Shown: positions 63,945-64,000 of the stretch, one piece after another
How positions within the stretch are numbered: the stretch's first letter is position 1
How the letters are laid out: each line of letters opens with the position of its first letter
Assembly (NCBI GenBank): GCA_947500845.1
Contig: CANMTP010000002.1
Span: forward strand, 372,001-436,000
DNA from: an uncultured Aquimarina sp.
GTDB lineage: Bacteria > Bacteroidota > Bacteroidia > Flavobacteriales > Flavobacteriaceae
Direction of reading: 5' to 3'
Length of the DNA: 64,000 nt
Program-made: the position numbers and the translations under genes
Notes under the pieces: model-generated
What the model was told of the DNA's origin: nothing
What the model saw: the letters and a program-made list of their open reading frames with translations, nothing else
Database searches by the model: none

Positions 63945-64000
63945 TTAATCATTGAGATAATTTTGCAGCTCTGCTATTTTAGCAGGTGTATTAAAAACTC
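63945..64000 (-). CDS. C-terminal tail of a gene cut by the window edge
   Basis: The minus-strand frame reads VFNTPAKIAELQNYLND and stops at 63945. The last 17 residues suggest a real gene, but they are not enough to name it. Confidence 0.5.
   Translation of the reverse strand, partial: VFNTPAKIAELQNYLND

Noticed and set aside
1-64000. tRNA and rRNA genes
   Set aside because: I looked for the T-loop GGTTCGAATC-like signature and acceptor stems in the gaps and found none that fold. A tRNAscan-SE run would be decisive.

Overview
The window looks like chromosomal DNA of a marine Flavobacteriaceae bacterium (Bacteroidota), probably close to Aquimarina. This rests on protein style, not on a marker gene. 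The signs are a SusC/SusD pair, DUF6443/Rhs giants, a Lacal_2735-family protein, DUF294 and DUF3109 proteins, low GC content, A-rich ribosome-binding regions, and several TAnnTTTG-type -7 promoter boxes instead of sigma70-type -10 boxes. No rRNA, tRNA or CRISPR array was seen.

Layout. (1) 1-7.9 kb: two Rhs/YD-repeat proteins in tandem. The second carries 14 MopE-like calcium/metal-binding repeats, a DUF6443/Rhs shell and an unrecognised C-terminal tip, followed by a small membrane protein that could be its immunity partner. (2) 7.9-9.75 kb: a decayed region with a lipoprotein stump, a REP-associated (RAYT/IS200-like) transposase killed by two in-frame stops and bounded by inverted repeats, an AraC C-terminal stump, and a 160-bp palindromic element. 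(3) 9.8-14.2 kb: a SusC/SusD outer-membrane uptake pair. (4) 14.5-36.3 kb: mostly housekeeping genes: aspS, a ClC-type protein, an EEP hydrolase, a cold-shock protein, an exonuclease with a CBS/DUF294 regulator, tadA, dxs, a lipoprotein, dgt, class Ia nrdA and nrdB, DUF3109, a MarC protein, a C-terminal processing protease, a dCMP deaminase and a HupE-like protein. (5) 36.5-48.3 kb: a continuous plus-strand cluster for a type II secretion/type IV filament machine: pseudopilin, minimal prepilin peptidase, GspE, secretin, GspL-like, GspM/PilO-like, two lipoproteins, GspC/PilP-like, a GspK-position protein with a beta-helix-like body, two minor pseudopilins and GspF. (6) 48.4-49.4 kb: two small coiled-coil envelope proteins. 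(7) 49.4-56.0 kb, minus strand: a flavin enzyme and a light-repair cluster with three different photolyase/cryptochrome proteins plus DUF2256, two DUF3140 paralogues, a TIGR03643 protein and a DUF2452 protein. (8) 56.2-63.3 kb: the ligase-associated DNA repair cassette (metallophosphoesterase, DEXH helicase, ATP-dependent ligase, MBL exonuclease), split by an AT-rich opposite-strand pair encoding an unknown protein and a PIN-domain nuclease. (9) 63.3-64 kb: a membrane protein, a Lacal_2735-family protein and the tail of one more gene.

The strongest candidates for less-described biology are: the T2SS/T4P-like machine, with Ala instead of Gly before its prepilin cleavage sites and a matching unusual GLAD peptidase motif; the unknown-plus-PIN pair inside the ligase cassette; the triple photolyase cluster with its small satellites; and two related long palindromic intergenic elements.
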